From contig NVVW01000015.1 in the NCBI GenBank assembly GCA_002733505.1, forward strand, positions 12,636-60,219: DNA of 47,584 nucleotides. The letters are read 5' to 3'. Made by a program: the position numbers and the translations under genes. The stretch is from Methylophaga sp. (GTDB lineage: Bacteria; Pseudomonadota; Gammaproteobacteria; Nitrosococcales; Methylophagaceae). Under the pieces are notes generated by a model, which was not told the origin of the DNA, did not search any database, and saw nothing but the letters and a program-made list of their open reading frames with translations. Every line of letters starts with the position of its first letter. Position 1 is the first letter of the stretch. Of this stretch, positions 1-10,064 are shown piece after piece.

Positions 1-90
1 GACAAGGACTAGTCATTGCCTTCACATTGCGCCTTGCTCTGACCTTCGTGCTAAACTCTGAAACCTGCATCTTCAAGTGGTTTGGGTATA
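1..90. repeat. MITE-like element, right part, cut by window edge
   Basis: The first 90 bases end in an arm (CTGAAACCTGCATCTTCAAG and on to GGGTATA) that matches the right terminal repeat of the element at 31973-32004. The first bases (GACAAGGACTAGTCATT) match the core of the elements at 14822-14984 and, inverted, at 31642-32004. The left arm lies outside the window. It sits downstream of the minus-strand gene that ends at 152. The stretch from 91 to 151 shows nothing recognisable. Confidence 0.75.
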
Positions 91-151
91 ACTATACTAA
101 GCAATACAAATATAGGCTAATGATAAAGCAGAGCCAGATAGTTTTAAATGA

Positions 152-667
152 CTATTTTATATTCATGCGGTCAAATTCACCCCAGCTCGGCTTGGGAGGA
201 GGAGAGCCACTAGGTGAACGCATAGCTGAACTTTCACTAAAACCTTGTTGGTAGTCGAAATTATCTGGGTATGGTAATGGTAACTTTTCAGCATCAGCGG
301 GGATATTTTTCTGGCTTTGTAACATCGGTGCTATTTGATTAAGCATTGCTTCTAGTGCTTCGATATGCTGTTTCATCTGCAGATTTTGTTGTTGCATTTC
401 AGTAATGCCATTCGTTGAATCCTCGGGAGAGGTTTCATCGAGTACTTCCGTTGTTGGCTCTATATTTTCTGACTCTTCTAAAACCTCCTCTTCAGTTGAA
501 GCGAAGAACACGTAATAGCCGCCACCCGCTAAAAGTAACAGTAGAAACACACCAGTAATAATCAACAATAACTTTGATTTAAAAAAACTTTGTTTAGCCT
601 CAAGCTCTTCTTCGTCTTTATCTATACTTCCTTCGTCAGCATTCACTTCTACATCTTCGTCAGCCAT
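152..667 (-). CDS. Single-pass membrane protein, acidic N-terminus, unknown function
   Basis: A 171-residue protein I do not recognise. Residues 1-30 are very acidic and cytoplasmic by charge. One strong transmembrane segment follows at about 33-54, then an acidic Glu/Thr/Ser-rich stretch. Next is a short Gln/Met-rich helix (about 92-115) that could form a coiled coil, and a Pro-rich tail ending in PPPKPSWGEF. The anchor plus acidic head superficially recalls FliL, but the C-terminal half is not FliL-like. The start has a good ribosome site (AGAGGTG) and lies 22 bases after the antiporter stop, so it is probably the last gene of the apt-motY-antiporter run. A role in envelope or antiporter function would be guesswork. 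Confidence 0.75.
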   Translation of the reverse strand: MADEDVEVNADEGSIDKDEEELEAKQSFFKSKLLLIITGVFLLLLLAGGGYYVFFASTEEEVLEESENIEPTTEVLDETSPEDSTNGITEMQQQNLQMKQHIEALEAMLNQIAPMLQSQKNIPADAEKLPLPYPDNFDYQQGFSESSAMRSPSGSPPPKPSWGEFDRMNIK

Positions 668-689
668 AAAACACCTCTAATTATAGTGG

Positions 690-2498
690 CTATTGTTCGT
701 TATCATCATCCTGAATAAGCGAGATAATGATCCAGTCTGCATCAGGAATAAGCTCATCACCATTAGTAAAAAAGTGCAGTTGACTTTTTGCATTAAAAGC
801 AAACAGAGGAATAGCCCGTTTTCCGTATTGCTGTTGATAGTCTTGATAACTAAAGTTCTCACTAATATTAGTTTGTTTTGTTGATGCACCCTTACTGATT
901 AAGCTAGCAAGTTTGGAATAGGTCACATCATCACCAAAAAGCACTTTCGCTTTATGATTAATATTTGTTCGCGAACTTTGTTCCTTATCTTCTTTATCGG
1001 TCGATAAAGAGAAAACATGATTACTACCAAACTCTGAGCGGTAGCGTAGCCCTGCCAGCGCGTTTAATTCTTTTTGTGGCGTGAGTGTTAATACTTGCCC
1101 TAAGCCAATTAAATCAAGATGTCGATCAGCGTGGCTAGAAACGGCGTTACCATAATAGGTATCAAAACCTGCCATTCTGGCAGCGGTAATATTGGTCCAG
1201 CTATTATCGGTTAAACGGGTGCGGTAGCCATTATTATTTAGAGCGCTGGCAATGGTGCGTGCTACTAAATTAGCACCAATAATTAAAAATCCTTTATCAT
1301 CAGGTTCTGCAACGCCTAATTTATTGGCAAGAAATTTAGCGGTTGCGCCTTGTAAAAATACCGTGCCAATAATAATGGTAAAAGCAAGCGGCACTAATAA
1401 ATCAGCTTGTGCAACACCTAAATCTTGTAGGCGCAGTGAGAATAACGCACTTACCGCTGCGGCAACAATCCCTCGAGGCCCTATCCAGCTCAGCAGTGTT
1501 TTTTCTTGCCATGTTAGATCGGAACCCAGTGTACAGAGGAATACTTTAATAGGACGTGCTATAAACTGAATGATCAAAAATAACAAAATCCCGGCAATAC
1601 CGATAGCTTCAAATTGTGCGAAATCTAGGCGTGCAGCTAATAAAATAAATAAACCTGAGATTAACAAAATGCTGAGACTTTCTTTAAAATCTAAAATATC
1701 TTCGACCGAAACATCTTTCATATTAGCTAGCCATATCCCCATCACTGTCACCGTTAACAAGCCAGATTCTTCAGTAAGATAATTGGATAGGGCAAACACA
1801 GCAAACACCAGAGTGAGCGTAGCGACATTGTGTAGATATTCAGGCAATAAATGTTTGCGTAAAATAAGCCCTAAAAGATAACCAGCCGTGGCGCCGATAG
1901 CAGTGCCTACAGCTAAAGTTTTGCCAAATATAAAGAAAGTGTGGCCTAATGATGTTGCTGCTTCGTTTTGACCAGAAAGAATAAATTCAAATACCAAAAC
2001 GGCAAGAATGGCACCAATAGGATCAATGGCGATGCCTTCCCAGCGTAGAATATTGGAGATCTTAGCATTAGGACGTACGGTACGTAACATCGGCACAATA
2101 ACGGTGGGTCCGGTCACTACCATTAATGCACCAAAGAGCAATGATAGTTCCCAAGTAAAATGAAGCAAATAATGGGTAGCAACGGCAATAATTGCCCAAA
2201 TGATTAATACGCCAAAGGTCAGTAAGTTACGTACAACCTTTTGTAAATCACGGATCTGATCAAAGCGTAGCGTTAAACTGCCTTCAAATAAAATGATTGC
2301 TACGCATAAGGAAACAATAGGGAATAACAAATCACCAAATAAGGCATCGGGATCTAACCAGCCCGTTAAAGGGCCGAGTACCAGACCTGCGAGTAGCAGA
2401 AATACGATAGCAGGCAGTTTTACCCACCATGCAAACCACTGGCAAAGTGTGGCAACCACACCAATAACGGAAAGTGCAATAACAGCATGATGTTCCAT
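690..2498 (-). CDS. Cation:proton antiporter (CPA family) with C-terminal TrkA-N domain
   Basis: A 602-residue inner-membrane antiporter that exchanges Na+ or K+ for protons. Residues 1-400 form about 12-13 hydrophobic segments. The core motif RWEGIAIDPIGA places the conserved acidic residue of the CPA ion site in the middle of the domain. From about residue 402 a soluble Rossmann-like TrkA-N (RCK) domain begins with GFLIIGANLVARTIA, a glycine-rich nucleotide-binding start, so gating by NAD(H) or nucleotide is likely. The last ~100 residues are variable. The gene lies 37 bases after the MotY-like gene. Ion specificity cannot be read from the sequence. Its pairing with a sodium-motor-type OmpA protein makes Na+ attractive but unproven. 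Confidence 0.9.
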   Translation of the reverse strand: MEHHAVIALSVIGVVATLCQWFAWWVKLPAIVFLLLAGLVLGPLTGWLDPDALFGDLLFPIVSLCVAIILFEGSLTLRFDQIRDLQKVVRNLLTFGVLIIWAIIAVATHYLLHFTWELSLLFGALMVVTGPTVIVPMLRTVRPNAKISNILRWEGIAIDPIGAILAVLVFEFILSGQNEAATSLGHTFFIFGKTLAVGTAIGATAGYLLGLILRKHLLPEYLHNVATLTLVFAVFALSNYLTEESGLLTVTVMGIWLANMKDVSVEDILDFKESLSILLISGLFILLAARLDFAQFEAIGIAGILLFLIIQFIARPIKVFLCTLGSDLTWQEKTLLSWIGPRGIVAAAVSALFSLRLQDLGVAQADLLVPLAFTIIIGTVFLQGATAKFLANKLGVAEPDDKGFLIIGANLVARTIASALNNNGYRTRLTDNSWTNITAARMAGFDTYYGNAVSSHADRHLDLIGLGQVLTLTPQKELNALAGLRYRSEFGSNHVFSLSTDKEDKEQSSRTNINHKAKVLFGDDVTYSKLASLISKGASTKQTNISENFSYQDYQQQYGKRAIPLFAFNAKSQLHFFTNGDELIPDADWIIISLIQDDDNEQ

Positions 2499-2535
2499 TT
2501 AGATATAACCTTAAGAATAATGATAAAGGCAGATC

Positions 2536-3381
2536 CTAACGGATCAGTTCAATTTCTGTACGACGATTAATGGATCGGCCTTGCGTAGTTTTATTGGTAG
2601 TCGCGGCTATAAATTCTCGGTGCCACGATATGATGATTAATTTCTCAGCAAGTTCATTTTCTTTAACAAGAAAATTCTTGACTGCGATTGCTCGTGCTCG
2701 TGCTAATGGGATATTAATTCGTTTGCGACCATAATTGTCGGTATGGCCAGCAACAGTGATCCGTCTGATGCTGTTATCAATTTTGACATAATCAGCGATC
2801 TTAATAAGGGCTGTTTTAGCATCCTCGGTGAGGATTGATTGTTCTGAATTAAAATGAATAGTGAGTTTACGGATTTGCTCAAAGGTGTATGGAAATAACT
2901 GTTCAACACATTGGCTAAAGTTGACATTTGAATCTCTAAAATGGACAGTAGAAAGCAGTACACTAATATCCTCATTTGAATTTTGACTTAGATAGCGAAT
3001 GGTTGGAAACATGCCTTCTTTGATATAGGTGAATGCTTGTTTGGCAAGTTTTCCTGATAGCGTAAATTTATGTTGACCCTTTTGAGCTGCTAGGGCAATA
3101 AGCGGCAAACGATCTTCACTGTTTTGCCAAGGTGCTTGGGCTATCTCGAAATAAATATTGGTTTTTTGAGAAGGATAGAGTGAGCTGCTAAAGGTCAGCG
3201 TAAATTCTTCGCCTGGTAGTTGGGTAAATTGAGCACGACCAAAACGGGCAATCTCTTGTGTCATGCTACAGGCTAGTGGAGAAGATTCTACCAGCCATTG
3301 TGTATCTGTTATGGGTGCTTGAAATTGCTCTGCATGAGCAAAGGATGAAAATAAAAGCAGTAGGGTGGTTAAATATTTCAT
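2536..3381 (-). CDS. motY: MotY-like OmpA-family periplasmic protein
   Basis: A secreted protein of 281 residues. In Vibrio-type sodium-driven flagella, MotY forms the T ring that anchors the stator to peptidoglycan. The N-terminus MKYLTTLLLLFSSFAHAEQ is a clean signal peptide. Residues ~20-155 match the MotY N-terminal domain pattern (initial W, a C around residue 35, later C before LFPYTFEQI). Residues ~165-281 are an OmpA peptidoglycan-binding domain with AGHTDNYG and NRRTEIEL. I chose the ATG at 3381 because an upstream in-frame TTG (3390) would add only MIL- and would overlap the apt stop. It follows apt by 5 bases. No flagellar genes are nearby, so a MotY paralogue serving another envelope role is possible. 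Confidence 0.8.
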   Translation of the reverse strand: MKYLTTLLLLFSSFAHAEQFQAPITDTQWLVESSPLACSMTQEIARFGRAQFTQLPGEEFTLTFSSSLYPSQKTNIYFEIAQAPWQNSEDRLPLIALAAQKGQHKFTLSGKLAKQAFTYIKEGMFPTIRYLSQNSNEDISVLLSTVHFRDSNVNFSQCVEQLFPYTFEQIRKLTIHFNSEQSILTEDAKTALIKIADYVKIDNSIRRITVAGHTDNYGRKRINIPLARARAIAVKNFLVKENELAEKLIIISWHREFIAATTNKTTQGRSINRRTEIELIR

Positions 3382-3386
3382 TAGTA

Positions 3387-3902
3387 TCAATAGTGTAAAA
3401 GTGAATGGATAGGATAATTTTCGATCTGCTGCCGACCTTTAAGGTCATCTAGTTCAATCACAAAAGCACATGCAACAATCTCGCCACCTAATTTCTCAAT
3501 TAATTCACAACTGGCTTTTGCAGTGCCACCAGTGGCAAGCACATCATCAACAATCAAAATACGATCACCGTTTTCAATAGCATCAATATGTGCCTCTAAG
3601 CTGGCTGTGCCATATTCAAGTTGATAATCCACTCGCTGAATATCATAAGGCAGTTTCCCCGGTTTTCTAAGGGGGATAAATCCAAGCCCTAATTGCCAAG
3701 CGACAAGGCTCCCAAAAATAAAACCACGTGCTTCCATGCCCGCCACGGCAGTGATATGGGTATTTTCAAATGGTTTAATAAGTTCAGCAATAGCTAAACG
3801 TAAACTCACCGGATCTTTTACCAGAGGCGTAATGTCTCTAAATAGAATTCCTTGTTCAGGAAAATCAGCAATATCGCGAATTTTGGCTTTTAATGTATTC
3901 AT
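3387..3902 (-). CDS. apt: Adenine phosphoribosyltransferase
   Basis: A 171-residue cytosolic purine-salvage enzyme that joins adenine to PRPP to make AMP. The PRPP-binding loop ILIVDDVLATGGTA lies at about residues 115-128. Other family landmarks are FPEQGILFRDITPL near the N-terminus and AVAGMEARGFIFG, which lines the base pocket. The length is normal for Apt. It is the first gene of a minus-strand run that continues into the MotY-like gene after 5 bases. The ~200-base gap upstream separates it from the divergent lipoprotein gene and must hold promoters for both directions, but I could not assign convincing -35/-10 pairs. Confidence 0.97.
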   Translation of the reverse strand: MNTLKAKIRDIADFPEQGILFRDITPLVKDPVSLRLAIAELIKPFENTHITAVAGMEARGFIFGSLVAWQLGLGFIPLRKPGKLPYDIQRVDYQLEYGTASLEAHIDAIENGDRILIVDDVLATGGTAKASCELIEKLGGEIVACAFVIELDDLKGRQQIENYPIHSLLHY

Positions 3903-4107
3903 ATTGGAAGTGAGTAGGTCGGGTATAGTTAATATAGCGGCTGAAAGTGCAGCGACTGTAGCATGTTCTTAAAAAGATGGGTTTGTAAAGAGTATTTAAA
4001 ATGCTAAGTTAGTCCTGAATTTACATGCATTATTTATCAGGTGTTGGAAAACTTTCATGCTATTATTTTGTCATAATATTCTAGGTTTATTAGGTGGGGG
4101 ATAAATA

Positions 4108-4680
4108 ATGCGGATGAAAATATTTATGTTAGCCATGATGGTTGTGCTGATTTCATCTTGCGCGATAAATCCTAAAATTCATTCTGATTATAATCGTAGC
4201 ATTGACTTTAATCAGTATCAAAGCTTTGGCTTTTATGAGCAAGTGAATACTGAGCATGGTTATGAAACATTAATTACTCAATATCTCAAAAAAATAACCA
4301 TTGCCGAAATGACAAAACGGGGACTTACTTTTGCTGAACAGAATCCTGATTTATTGATAAACTTTCATACCAATGTAGAGCAAAAGCAAAAAATATATAA
4401 AGTACCTCGCTATGATTATGTGGGTTATTATGCTTACCGGATGCACCGGTATTACTATGAGCCATGGCCGGAGTATCAAATACAGATCGATAATTATGAA
4501 GAAGGAACACTTAATATTGATATGATTGATCGCAAATCCACAAAAATGGTTTGGGAAGGCATTGCTGTCGGTCGGCTTACCAAGAAAGATAAAGAAAACA
4601 TACAGTCAACTATAGAAAATGCAGTAGTAGAAATATTCACACTGTTTCCAATCCCTGTACCGATGGAAAGTAACAAATAA
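4108..4680 (+). CDS. DUF4136-type lipoprotein
   Basis: A 190-residue predicted lipoprotein. The N-terminus has a short charged start, a hydrophobic stretch and the lipobox ISSC with Cys near residue 18. The mature part shows the DUF4136 pattern: a DYNRSIDFNQYQSFGFY start, an EMTKRGLTFAEQNPDLLINF segment, and a late IDMIDRKSTKMVWEGIA strand. A Tyr/Arg-rich loop (YDYVGYYAYRMHRYYYEP) sits in the middle. The function of the family is not established. It is probably outer-membrane associated, since Ala rather than Asp follows the Cys. The start at 4108 has a strong GGTGGGGG ribosome site seven bases upstream. It is 19 bases ahead of another lipoprotein gene and probably co-transcribed with it. Confidence 0.85.
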   Translation: MRMKIFMLAMMVVLISSCAINPKIHSDYNRSIDFNQYQSFGFYEQVNTEHGYETLITQYLKKITIAEMTKRGLTFAEQNPDLLINFHTNVEQKQKIYKVPRYDYVGYYAYRMHRYYYEPWPEYQIQIDNYEEGTLNIDMIDRKSTKMVWEGIAVGRLTKKDKENIQSTIENAVVEIFTLFPIPVPMESNK

Positions 4681-4699
4681 AACGTAAAAGAGGTTAATA

Positions 4700-5338
4700 G
4701 TGACAATTCGAACACTAATCCGATGTATAGGATTGATAACATTATTATCACTATTAACAGGCTGTTTTGGATTAGGTAGTAAAGAGGACTATGATGACAG
4801 GCCTCATTATTATGTAATTGATGTTGATCGAGGTGCGGTTGCTTCGCATTTTGTTACTGATAGAGTGCTGTATTTAAAGCCCGTTAAGCTCACTTCGCAT
4901 TTTCGAGATCAAGCTATTGTCTTCCGTATTGGTGATGATGAATATCAACAGCAGATGCCGCACCAGTTCTTTTCTAGCCCAGAAGAGATGTTTAATGAGC
5001 AATTAAAGCGCTGGTTACAAAAAACAGGGTTATTTAGTCAGGTTATACTGAATGAAGATGCACCTGCAGATATGATTTTAGAAACTGCGGTTACTGCACT
5101 ATACGGTGATAACAGAGAGCAGTATTCTCCGCAAGCGGTGTTGGAAATGCAGTTCTTTTTACTAGAAATAGACCAAAATACAACGCAGCCATTGTTTCAA
5201 ACGGGTCTAAACGTTGCGGTTGATATAACTGAAACCACGCCATCAAATGTTGTGAAAGCTTGGAGGCAGGGACTTGCGGAGTTATTAGCGACCATAGAAG
5301 ATGATTTAAGCGATTATTTCTCCAAACGTAAGCCTTAG
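4700..5338 (+). CDS. ABC-transport auxiliary-type lipoprotein (PqiC-like)
   Basis: A 212-residue predicted lipoprotein with a GTG start. Lipobox LTGC lies near residue 22. The body resembles the ABC-type transport auxiliary lipoprotein family (PqiC and relatives): HYYVIDVDRG near the start, a LYLKPVKLTSHF strand, the Gln/His-rich turn DEYQQQMPHQFF, and a WLQKTGLFSQVI helix followed by ADMILETAVTALYGD. Family members partner with MCE-type lipid carriers at the outer membrane, but no MCE, MlaE or MlaF genes are adjacent, so the partner would be elsewhere. It follows the DUF4136 lipoprotein by 19 bases and precedes gyrA by 84 bases, a gap that contains a hairpin. Confidence 0.72.
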   Translation: MTIRTLIRCIGLITLLSLLTGCFGLGSKEDYDDRPHYYVIDVDRGAVASHFVTDRVLYLKPVKLTSHFRDQAIVFRIGDDEYQQQMPHQFFSSPEEMFNEQLKRWLQKTGLFSQVILNEDAPADMILETAVTALYGDNREQYSPQAVLEMQFFLLEIDQNTTQPLFQTGLNVAVDITETTPSNVVKAWRQGLAELLATIEDDLSDYFSKRKP

Positions 5339-5358
5339 TACCACTCAGATCTAATCGT

Positions 5359-5399
5359 GTAGGAAATCGCCCATAATGATAGAATTGTCGCTTTCCTAC
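5359..5399 (+). promoter_or_regulatory. Hairpin in the gyrA upstream gap
   Basis: GTAGGAAA at 5359-5366 pairs with TTTCCTAC at 5392-5399 around a 25-base loop. No T run follows, so it is not a classical intrinsic terminator. It ends 23 bases before the gyrA start and could be a weak stop for the lipoprotein transcript or part of the gyrA leader. What is seen is only the inverted repeat. Confidence 0.35.
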
Positions 5400-5422
5400 T
5401 GATTATCTGGATAGCATTATAA

Positions 5423-7999
5423 ATGAGTGAAATTGCCTTAGAACTTGAGCAGATTACGATTGAAGAGGAGATGAAGCAATCTTACCTTGATTATGCGATG
5501 AGCGTAATTGTGGGGCGGGCTTTACCTGATGTTCGAGATGGTCTAAAACCTGTGCATCGTCGCGTTTTATTTGCAATGCGTGAACTTAATAATAACTGGA
5601 ATGGCTCCTATAAAAAATCGGCACGTATTGTCGGTGATGTGATTGGTAAATATCACCCGCATGGTGATACTGCAGTTTATGACACCATGGTGCGCATGGC
5701 GCAGCCGTTTTCAATGCGCTATATGCTGGTTGACGGTCAAGGTAACTTTGGTTCGGTTGATGGTGATTCACCGGCGGCGATGCGTTATACCGAAGTACGG
5801 ATGGCGAAAATCACTCATGAAATGTTGGCGGATTTAGATAAAGACACCGTTGACTTCACCGCTAATTATGATGAATCAGAGCATGAGCCTTCTGTTCTTC
5901 CGACAAAAATCCCCGCCTTATTAGTCAATGGCTCATCGGGTATAGCGGTAGGCATGGCGACCAATATTCCGCCACATAATCTAACTGAAATTCTAAATGC
6001 CACACTTGCAACGATTGATAATCCACAAATCGATCTTGCAGAAATAATGACCTATGTACCGGGCCCTGATTTTCCAACAGCAGCAATGATTAATGGTGCT
6101 CAAGGCATGGCTGAGGCATATCGAACCGGCCGTGGCCGTGTTCATATGCGTGCTCGTGCCATTATTGAAACCAATGACAGCACCGGACAGCAAAGCATTG
6201 TTGTTATCGAATTACCTTATCAAGTCAACAAGGCACGCTTGATCGAGAAAATCGCTGAACTGGTTAAAGATAAAAAGATTGAAGGTATTTCTGCATTACG
6301 CGATGAATCTGATAAAGATGGTATGCGTATGGTGGTGGTGCTTAAACGTGGTGAAGTGCCCGAAGTTATTTTAAATAACCTTTATAAACAAACCCAAATG
6401 CAAACTGTGTTTGGCGTTAATATGGTGGCGATTGTTGACGGCCAGCCTAAATTATTAGGCTTACAAGCTATTTTAGCGGCCTTTATTGGTCACCGCCGAG
6501 AAGTAGTAACACGCCGTTCATTATATGAATTACGCAAAGCACGTGATCGCGCTCATATCTTAGAAGGTTTAGCGACTGCCTTAGCGAATATTGATGAAGT
6601 AATCGAGTTAATCAAATCATCAGCCAGCCCAGCAGATGCGAAACAGGCCTTATTAGCGCGTGGTTGGGCATCAGAAATGATTCTCGAAATGTTGGGCGCT
6701 GCTGGTGCGCAAGCGTCTCGTCCAGAAGGCTTAGCTGATGAACTTGGCTTGCTTGATGGTATGTATCATTTGTCGCCAACTCAAGCACAAGCTATTTTAG
6801 AAATGCGATTACATCGTTTGACGGGGCTAGAACAAGACAAGATCTTAGATGAATATCGCGAAGTGCTGGAAGAAATTGCAGCGTTATTAGCCATTTTGAG
6901 TGATCCTGATAATTTGATGGCAGTAATTCGTGAAGAATTAGTCAAAGTTAAAGAAGAATTTGGTGATGAACGCCGCACTGAAATTCTTGATGCACACTTA
7001 GATCTAACGCTAGAAGATTTAATTACCGAAGAAGAAATGGTAGTGACGCTTTCTCATGCGGGTTATGCGAAAACACAGCAATTAGATACTTATCGCGCTC
7101 AACGCCGTGGTGGTAAGGGTAAATCTGCTACATCAATGAAAGATGAAGACTTTATCGAGCACTTATTTATTGCCAATACGCATGACACATTATTGTGTTT
7201 TTCAAGTGCCGGTAAGGTGTATTGGAAGAAAGTCTATGAATTACCACAAGGCGGTCGGGCGGCACGCGGTAAGCCAATTATAAACTTATTGCCGCTAGAA
7301 GAAGGCGAAAAAATTAATGCTATTTTAGCGGTGCGTGAGTTTGATGCAGATAACTATATCTTTATGGCAACCGCATCGGGTACAGTTAAGAAAACACCGT
7401 TAGAAGCCTATTCTCGTCCGCGAGCCAACGGTATTATTGCACTGGATTTGAAAGAAGGTGATCAATTAGTTGGCGTTGAATTAACAGATGGTCAATCTGA
7501 CATTATGTTGTTTAACTCAGCAGGCAAAGTTATTCGTTTCTCTGAAACAGATGTGCGCTCTATGGGCAGAGTTTCCCGTGGTGTTCGTGGTATGCGTATG
7601 CCAGAAAATACTGAAATCATCTCTTTAATTATTGCTAATGCAGAAGATGGCGCTATTTTAACAGCAACAGAGTTTGGCTATGGCAAGCGAACTGATCTAG
7701 AGAAATATCGCGTACAAGGTCGAGGTGGTAGCGGTATTATTTCAATTCAAACGTCTGAACGTAATGGTAATGCTGTTGGTGCGGTGCAAGTGTTAGCTGA
7801 ACATCAAATTATGTTAATTACCGATGGTGGAACCTTGGTTCGTACACCTGTTAAAGATGTCTCTATTGTTGGCCGTAATACGCAAGGTGTGAAACTAATT
7901 AACTTGACTAAGAAAGAAAAACTAGTTGGTTTAGAGCGCGTGTTAGAAGAAGAGGCTGATTCTGATGGCGAAGAAGGCGAAGCAACTACCGAAGAATAA
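5423..7999 (+). CDS. gyrA: DNA gyrase subunit A
   Basis: An 858-residue subunit of DNA gyrase, the type II topoisomerase that introduces negative supercoils. The breakage-reunion domain holds the active-site Tyr122 in AAMRYTEVR. The quinolone-contact region reads [17 protein letters not shown], with Thr at position 83 and Asp at 87. Thr83 is the natural residue in several gammaproteobacteria, so it is not by itself a resistance change. The GyrA box QRRGGKG opens the C-terminal beta-pinwheel, and later blades show repeats such as [12 protein letters not shown]. The tail is acidic ([17 protein letters not shown]), as is common. pheA starts two bases after the stop, so the two genes are coupled; serC, often found between them in enterics-like orders, is absent. 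Confidence 0.99.
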   Translation: MSEIALELEQITIEEEMKQSYLDYAMSVIVGRALPDVRDGLKPVHRRVLFAMRELNNNWNGSYKKSARIVGDVIGKYHPHGDTAVYDTMVRMAQPFSMRYMLVDGQGNFGSVDGDSPAAMRYTEVRMAKITHEMLADLDKDTVDFTANYDESEHEPSVLPTKIPALLVNGSSGIAVGMATNIPPHNLTEILNATLATIDNPQIDLAEIMTYVPGPDFPTAAMINGAQGMAEAYRTGRGRVHMRARAIIETNDSTGQQSIVVIELPYQVNKARLIEKIAELVKDKKIEGISALRDESDKDGMRMVVVLKRGEVPEVILNNLYKQTQMQTVFGVNMVAIVDGQPKLLGLQAILAAFIGHRREVVTRRSLYELRKARDRAHILEGLATALANIDEVIELIKSSASPADAKQALLARGWASEMILEMLGAAGAQASRPEGLADELGLLDGMYHLSPTQAQAILEMRLHRLTGLEQDKILDEYREVLEEIAALLAILSDPDNLMAVIREELVKVKEEFGDERRTEILDAHLDLTLEDLITEEEMVVTLSHAGYAKTQQLDTYRAQRRGGKGKSATSMKDEDFIEHLFIANTHDTLLCFSSAGKVYWKKVYELPQGGRAARGKPIINLLPLEEGEKINAILAVREFDADNYIFMATASGTVKKTPLEAYSRPRANGIIALDLKEGDQLVGVELTDGQSDIMLFNSAGKVIRFSETDVRSMGRVSRGVRGMRMPENTEIISLIIANAEDGAILTATEFGYGKRTDLEKYRVQGRGGSGIISIQTSERNGNAVGAVQVLAEHQIMLITDGGTLVRTPVKDVSIVGRNTQGVKLINLTKKEKLVGLERVLEEEADSDGEEGEATTEE

Positions 8000-8001
8000 C
8001 T

Positions 8002-9102
8002 ATGGCAACTACCGATATGCACGAACAACAGGCCTTGCAGGGCATTAGACAAAAAATTGATGAAACTGATCTGCAAATTCAAGCTTTGTTAAATAAGCGT
8101 GTAGCGATGGCGCAAGAAGTGGCTAAAATAAAAATAGCCAATGGTGAACAATCCGATTTTTATCGCCCAGATCGCGAAGCCACGGTCTTGCGTCAGGTTA
8201 TCGAACGCAATAACGGGCCATTAGACGAAAAAGAAATAGCGCGTTTATTTCGTGAAATAATGTCAGCTTGCCTGGCAGCTGAAAAACCACTTCAAGTCGC
8301 TTATTTAGGTCCCGAAGGTTCATTTACTCAAGCAGCAGCACTAAAGCAATTCGGCGGTGCAATTGAGTTACAATCAATGGTCACTATTGCAGATGTTTTC
8401 CATGCTGTAGAAGCTGGAAATGCTAATTATGGTGTGGTGCCGGTTGAAAATTCAACGGAAGGGATGGTGTCACATACGCTAGATCGTTTTCTAGATTCAC
8501 CACTTAAAATTAACGGTGAAGTTTCACTTAGAATTCATCATTGTCTTTTGAGTAAGTCTACAGATTTAGCAAATATTTCAAAAGTTTACGCGCATCCGCA
8601 AGCCTTAGCCCAATGCCGCCATTGGTTAGCTGAGAATCTTCCCAATTGTAAACTTGTTCCTGTTAATAGCAATTCTGAAGCGGCTAAAACGGTAGCTAAT
8701 GAGGCACACTCTGCGGCTATTGCTGCTGATCGTGCTGCCGAGATTTATGATTTGTCAGTTCTAGCGAGCAATATAGAAGATGAGGCTAATAACACAACGC
8801 GATTTATTGTGATTGGAATGCAAGATGTAGCGCCTTCTGGTGCTGATAAAACAGCATTATTAGTCTCCACCAAAAACAAACCAGGTGCATTGCAAACTAT
8901 ATTAAAACCCTTAGCTGAACAAGGGATTAGTATGACACGTATTGAATCACGGCCATCGCGACAAGGTGTGTGGGAATATGTGTTTTTCATTGATATTGAA
9001 GGGCATAGCCAAGATAAATCAGTAGCCGATGCCTTAGCCATTTTAGAGCAAGAGTCTGCGATGTGCCGTGTATTAGGTTCCTATCCAAAGGCTGTTTTAT
9101 AA
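8002..9102 (+). CDS. pheA: Bifunctional chorismate mutase/prephenate dehydratase (P-protein)
   Basis: A 366-residue enzyme of phenylalanine synthesis. The chorismate mutase domain (about 10-92) is the AroQ helical type with [18 protein letters not shown]. The prephenate dehydratase domain starts with [14 protein letters not shown] near 99 and ends with the catalytic TTRF at 265-268. A C-terminal ACT domain carries ESRP at 315-318, the usual phenylalanine-sensing motif, so feedback inhibition is expected. The ATG at 8002 is two bases after gyrA; a second in-frame Met at residue 6 is possible. The stop overlaps the ispH start (TAATG). Confidence 0.98.
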   Translation: MATTDMHEQQALQGIRQKIDETDLQIQALLNKRVAMAQEVAKIKIANGEQSDFYRPDREATVLRQVIERNNGPLDEKEIARLFREIMSACLAAEKPLQVAYLGPEGSFTQAAALKQFGGAIELQSMVTIADVFHAVEAGNANYGVVPVENSTEGMVSHTLDRFLDSPLKINGEVSLRIHHCLLSKSTDLANISKVYAHPQALAQCRHWLAENLPNCKLVPVNSNSEAAKTVANEAHSAAIAADRAAEIYDLSVLASNIEDEANNTTRFIVIGMQDVAPSGADKTALLVSTKNKPGALQTILKPLAEQGISMTRIESRPSRQGVWEYVFFIDIEGHSQDKSVADALAILEQESAMCRVLGSYPKAVL

Positions 9103-10055
9103 TGAAACTCATTCTTGCTAACCCGCGCGGTTTTTGTGCTGGCGTTGACCGTGCAATTGAAATTGTTGAACGGGCATTAGAATTATTTGGTGCGCCGATC
9201 TATGTGCGTCATGAAGTGGTGCATAATCGCTTTGTAGTTGATGGTTTACGTGATAAAGGCGCGATTTTTATTGAAGAATTATCTGATGTTCCTGATAACA
9301 GTACATTGATTTTTAGCGCGCACGGTGTCTCAAAAAAAATACAAGCAGAAGGTAAACTGCGCGGTTTAACCGTATTTGATGCTACTTGCCCATTGGTGAC
9401 AAAAGTGCATATGCAAGTGGCTAGATATGAAAGGCAAGGGCGTGAATGTGTGCTAATTGGCCATGCTGGTCATCCTGAAGTAGAGGGTACAATGGGGCAA
9501 TATACATCGGAAGAAGGTGGCATGTATCTAGTGGAAACCCCCGAAGACGTAGCTAATTTAAAGGTCAAAAGACCCGAGGAATTAGCATTTGTTACCCAAA
9601 CAACGTTATCGATGGATGATGCTTCTATTGTGATTGATGCATTGCGAAAACACTTTCCAAAAATTTATGGCCCCCGTAAGGACGATATTTGTTATGCAAC
9701 ACAAAACCGGCAGGATGCAGTGAAGATATTAGCAAAGGAATGCGATATCTTGCTTGTTGTAGGCTCCAAAAATAGTTCTAATTCTAATCGCTTACGAGAG
9801 TTATCTGATAAGTTAGGTACGATTTCATTTCTGATTGATGATGCGGAAGATATTGATTCGCAATGGTTGAATGGTAAGCAGATAATTGGTGTGACAGCAG
9901 GGGCATCAGCACCTGAAATATTAGTGCAACAAGTTGTTGAACGGTTAAAAGAACTAGGTGTGACTCAAGCTGATGAAGATCAGGGCCAACGTGAAACAGT
10001 AGAATTTTCGCTACCAAAAGAGTTAAGAATAGATATTTCTAGGCTTTCTCAATAA
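9102..10055 (+). CDS. ispH: 4-hydroxy-3-methylbut-2-enyl diphosphate reductase
   Basis: A 317-residue iron-sulfur enzyme, the last step of the MEP isoprenoid pathway, giving IPP and DMAPP. Three cluster-ligating cysteines are visible at the family positions: Cys12 (GFCAGVDRA), Cys96 ([11 protein letters not shown]) and Cys197 (ICYATQNRQ). Substrate-binding motifs SSNSNRL and GASAPE follow. I took the ATG at 9102, which overlaps the pheA stop by one base and begins [11 protein letters not shown] as in the family. An in-frame upstream ATG at 9063 would add 13 residues inside pheA and is unlikely. The C-terminal tail ([11 protein letters not shown] onward) is typical. Confidence 0.98.
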   Translation: MKLILANPRGFCAGVDRAIEIVERALELFGAPIYVRHEVVHNRFVVDGLRDKGAIFIEELSDVPDNSTLIFSAHGVSKKIQAEGKLRGLTVFDATCPLVTKVHMQVARYERQGRECVLIGHAGHPEVEGTMGQYTSEEGGMYLVETPEDVANLKVKRPEELAFVTQTTLSMDDASIVIDALRKHFPKIYGPRKDDICYATQNRQDAVKILAKECDILLVVGSKNSSNSNRLRELSDKLGTISFLIDDAEDIDSQWLNGKQIIGVTAGASAPEILVQQVVERLKELGVTQADEDQGQRETVEFSLPKELRIDISRLSQ

Positions 10056-10064
10056 GCTCTTACG

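Noticed and set aside
152..667. FliL
   Set aside because: Only the acidic head and single anchor resemble FliL. The C-terminal half lacks the FliL domain and is Pro/Gln-rich.
5359..5399. Intrinsic terminator before gyrA
   Set aside because: The stem is short for a 25-base loop and no T run follows. It is kept only as a hairpin of unknown role.
5665..5685. Quinolone resistance mutation at GyrA 83
   Set aside because: Thr83 occurs naturally in several gammaproteobacteria, and Asp87 is unchanged.
9063..9101. Longer ispH start
   Set aside because: It would add 13 residues inside pheA; IspH proteins start at [15 protein letters not shown], with Cys12 numbering matching the ATG at 9102.
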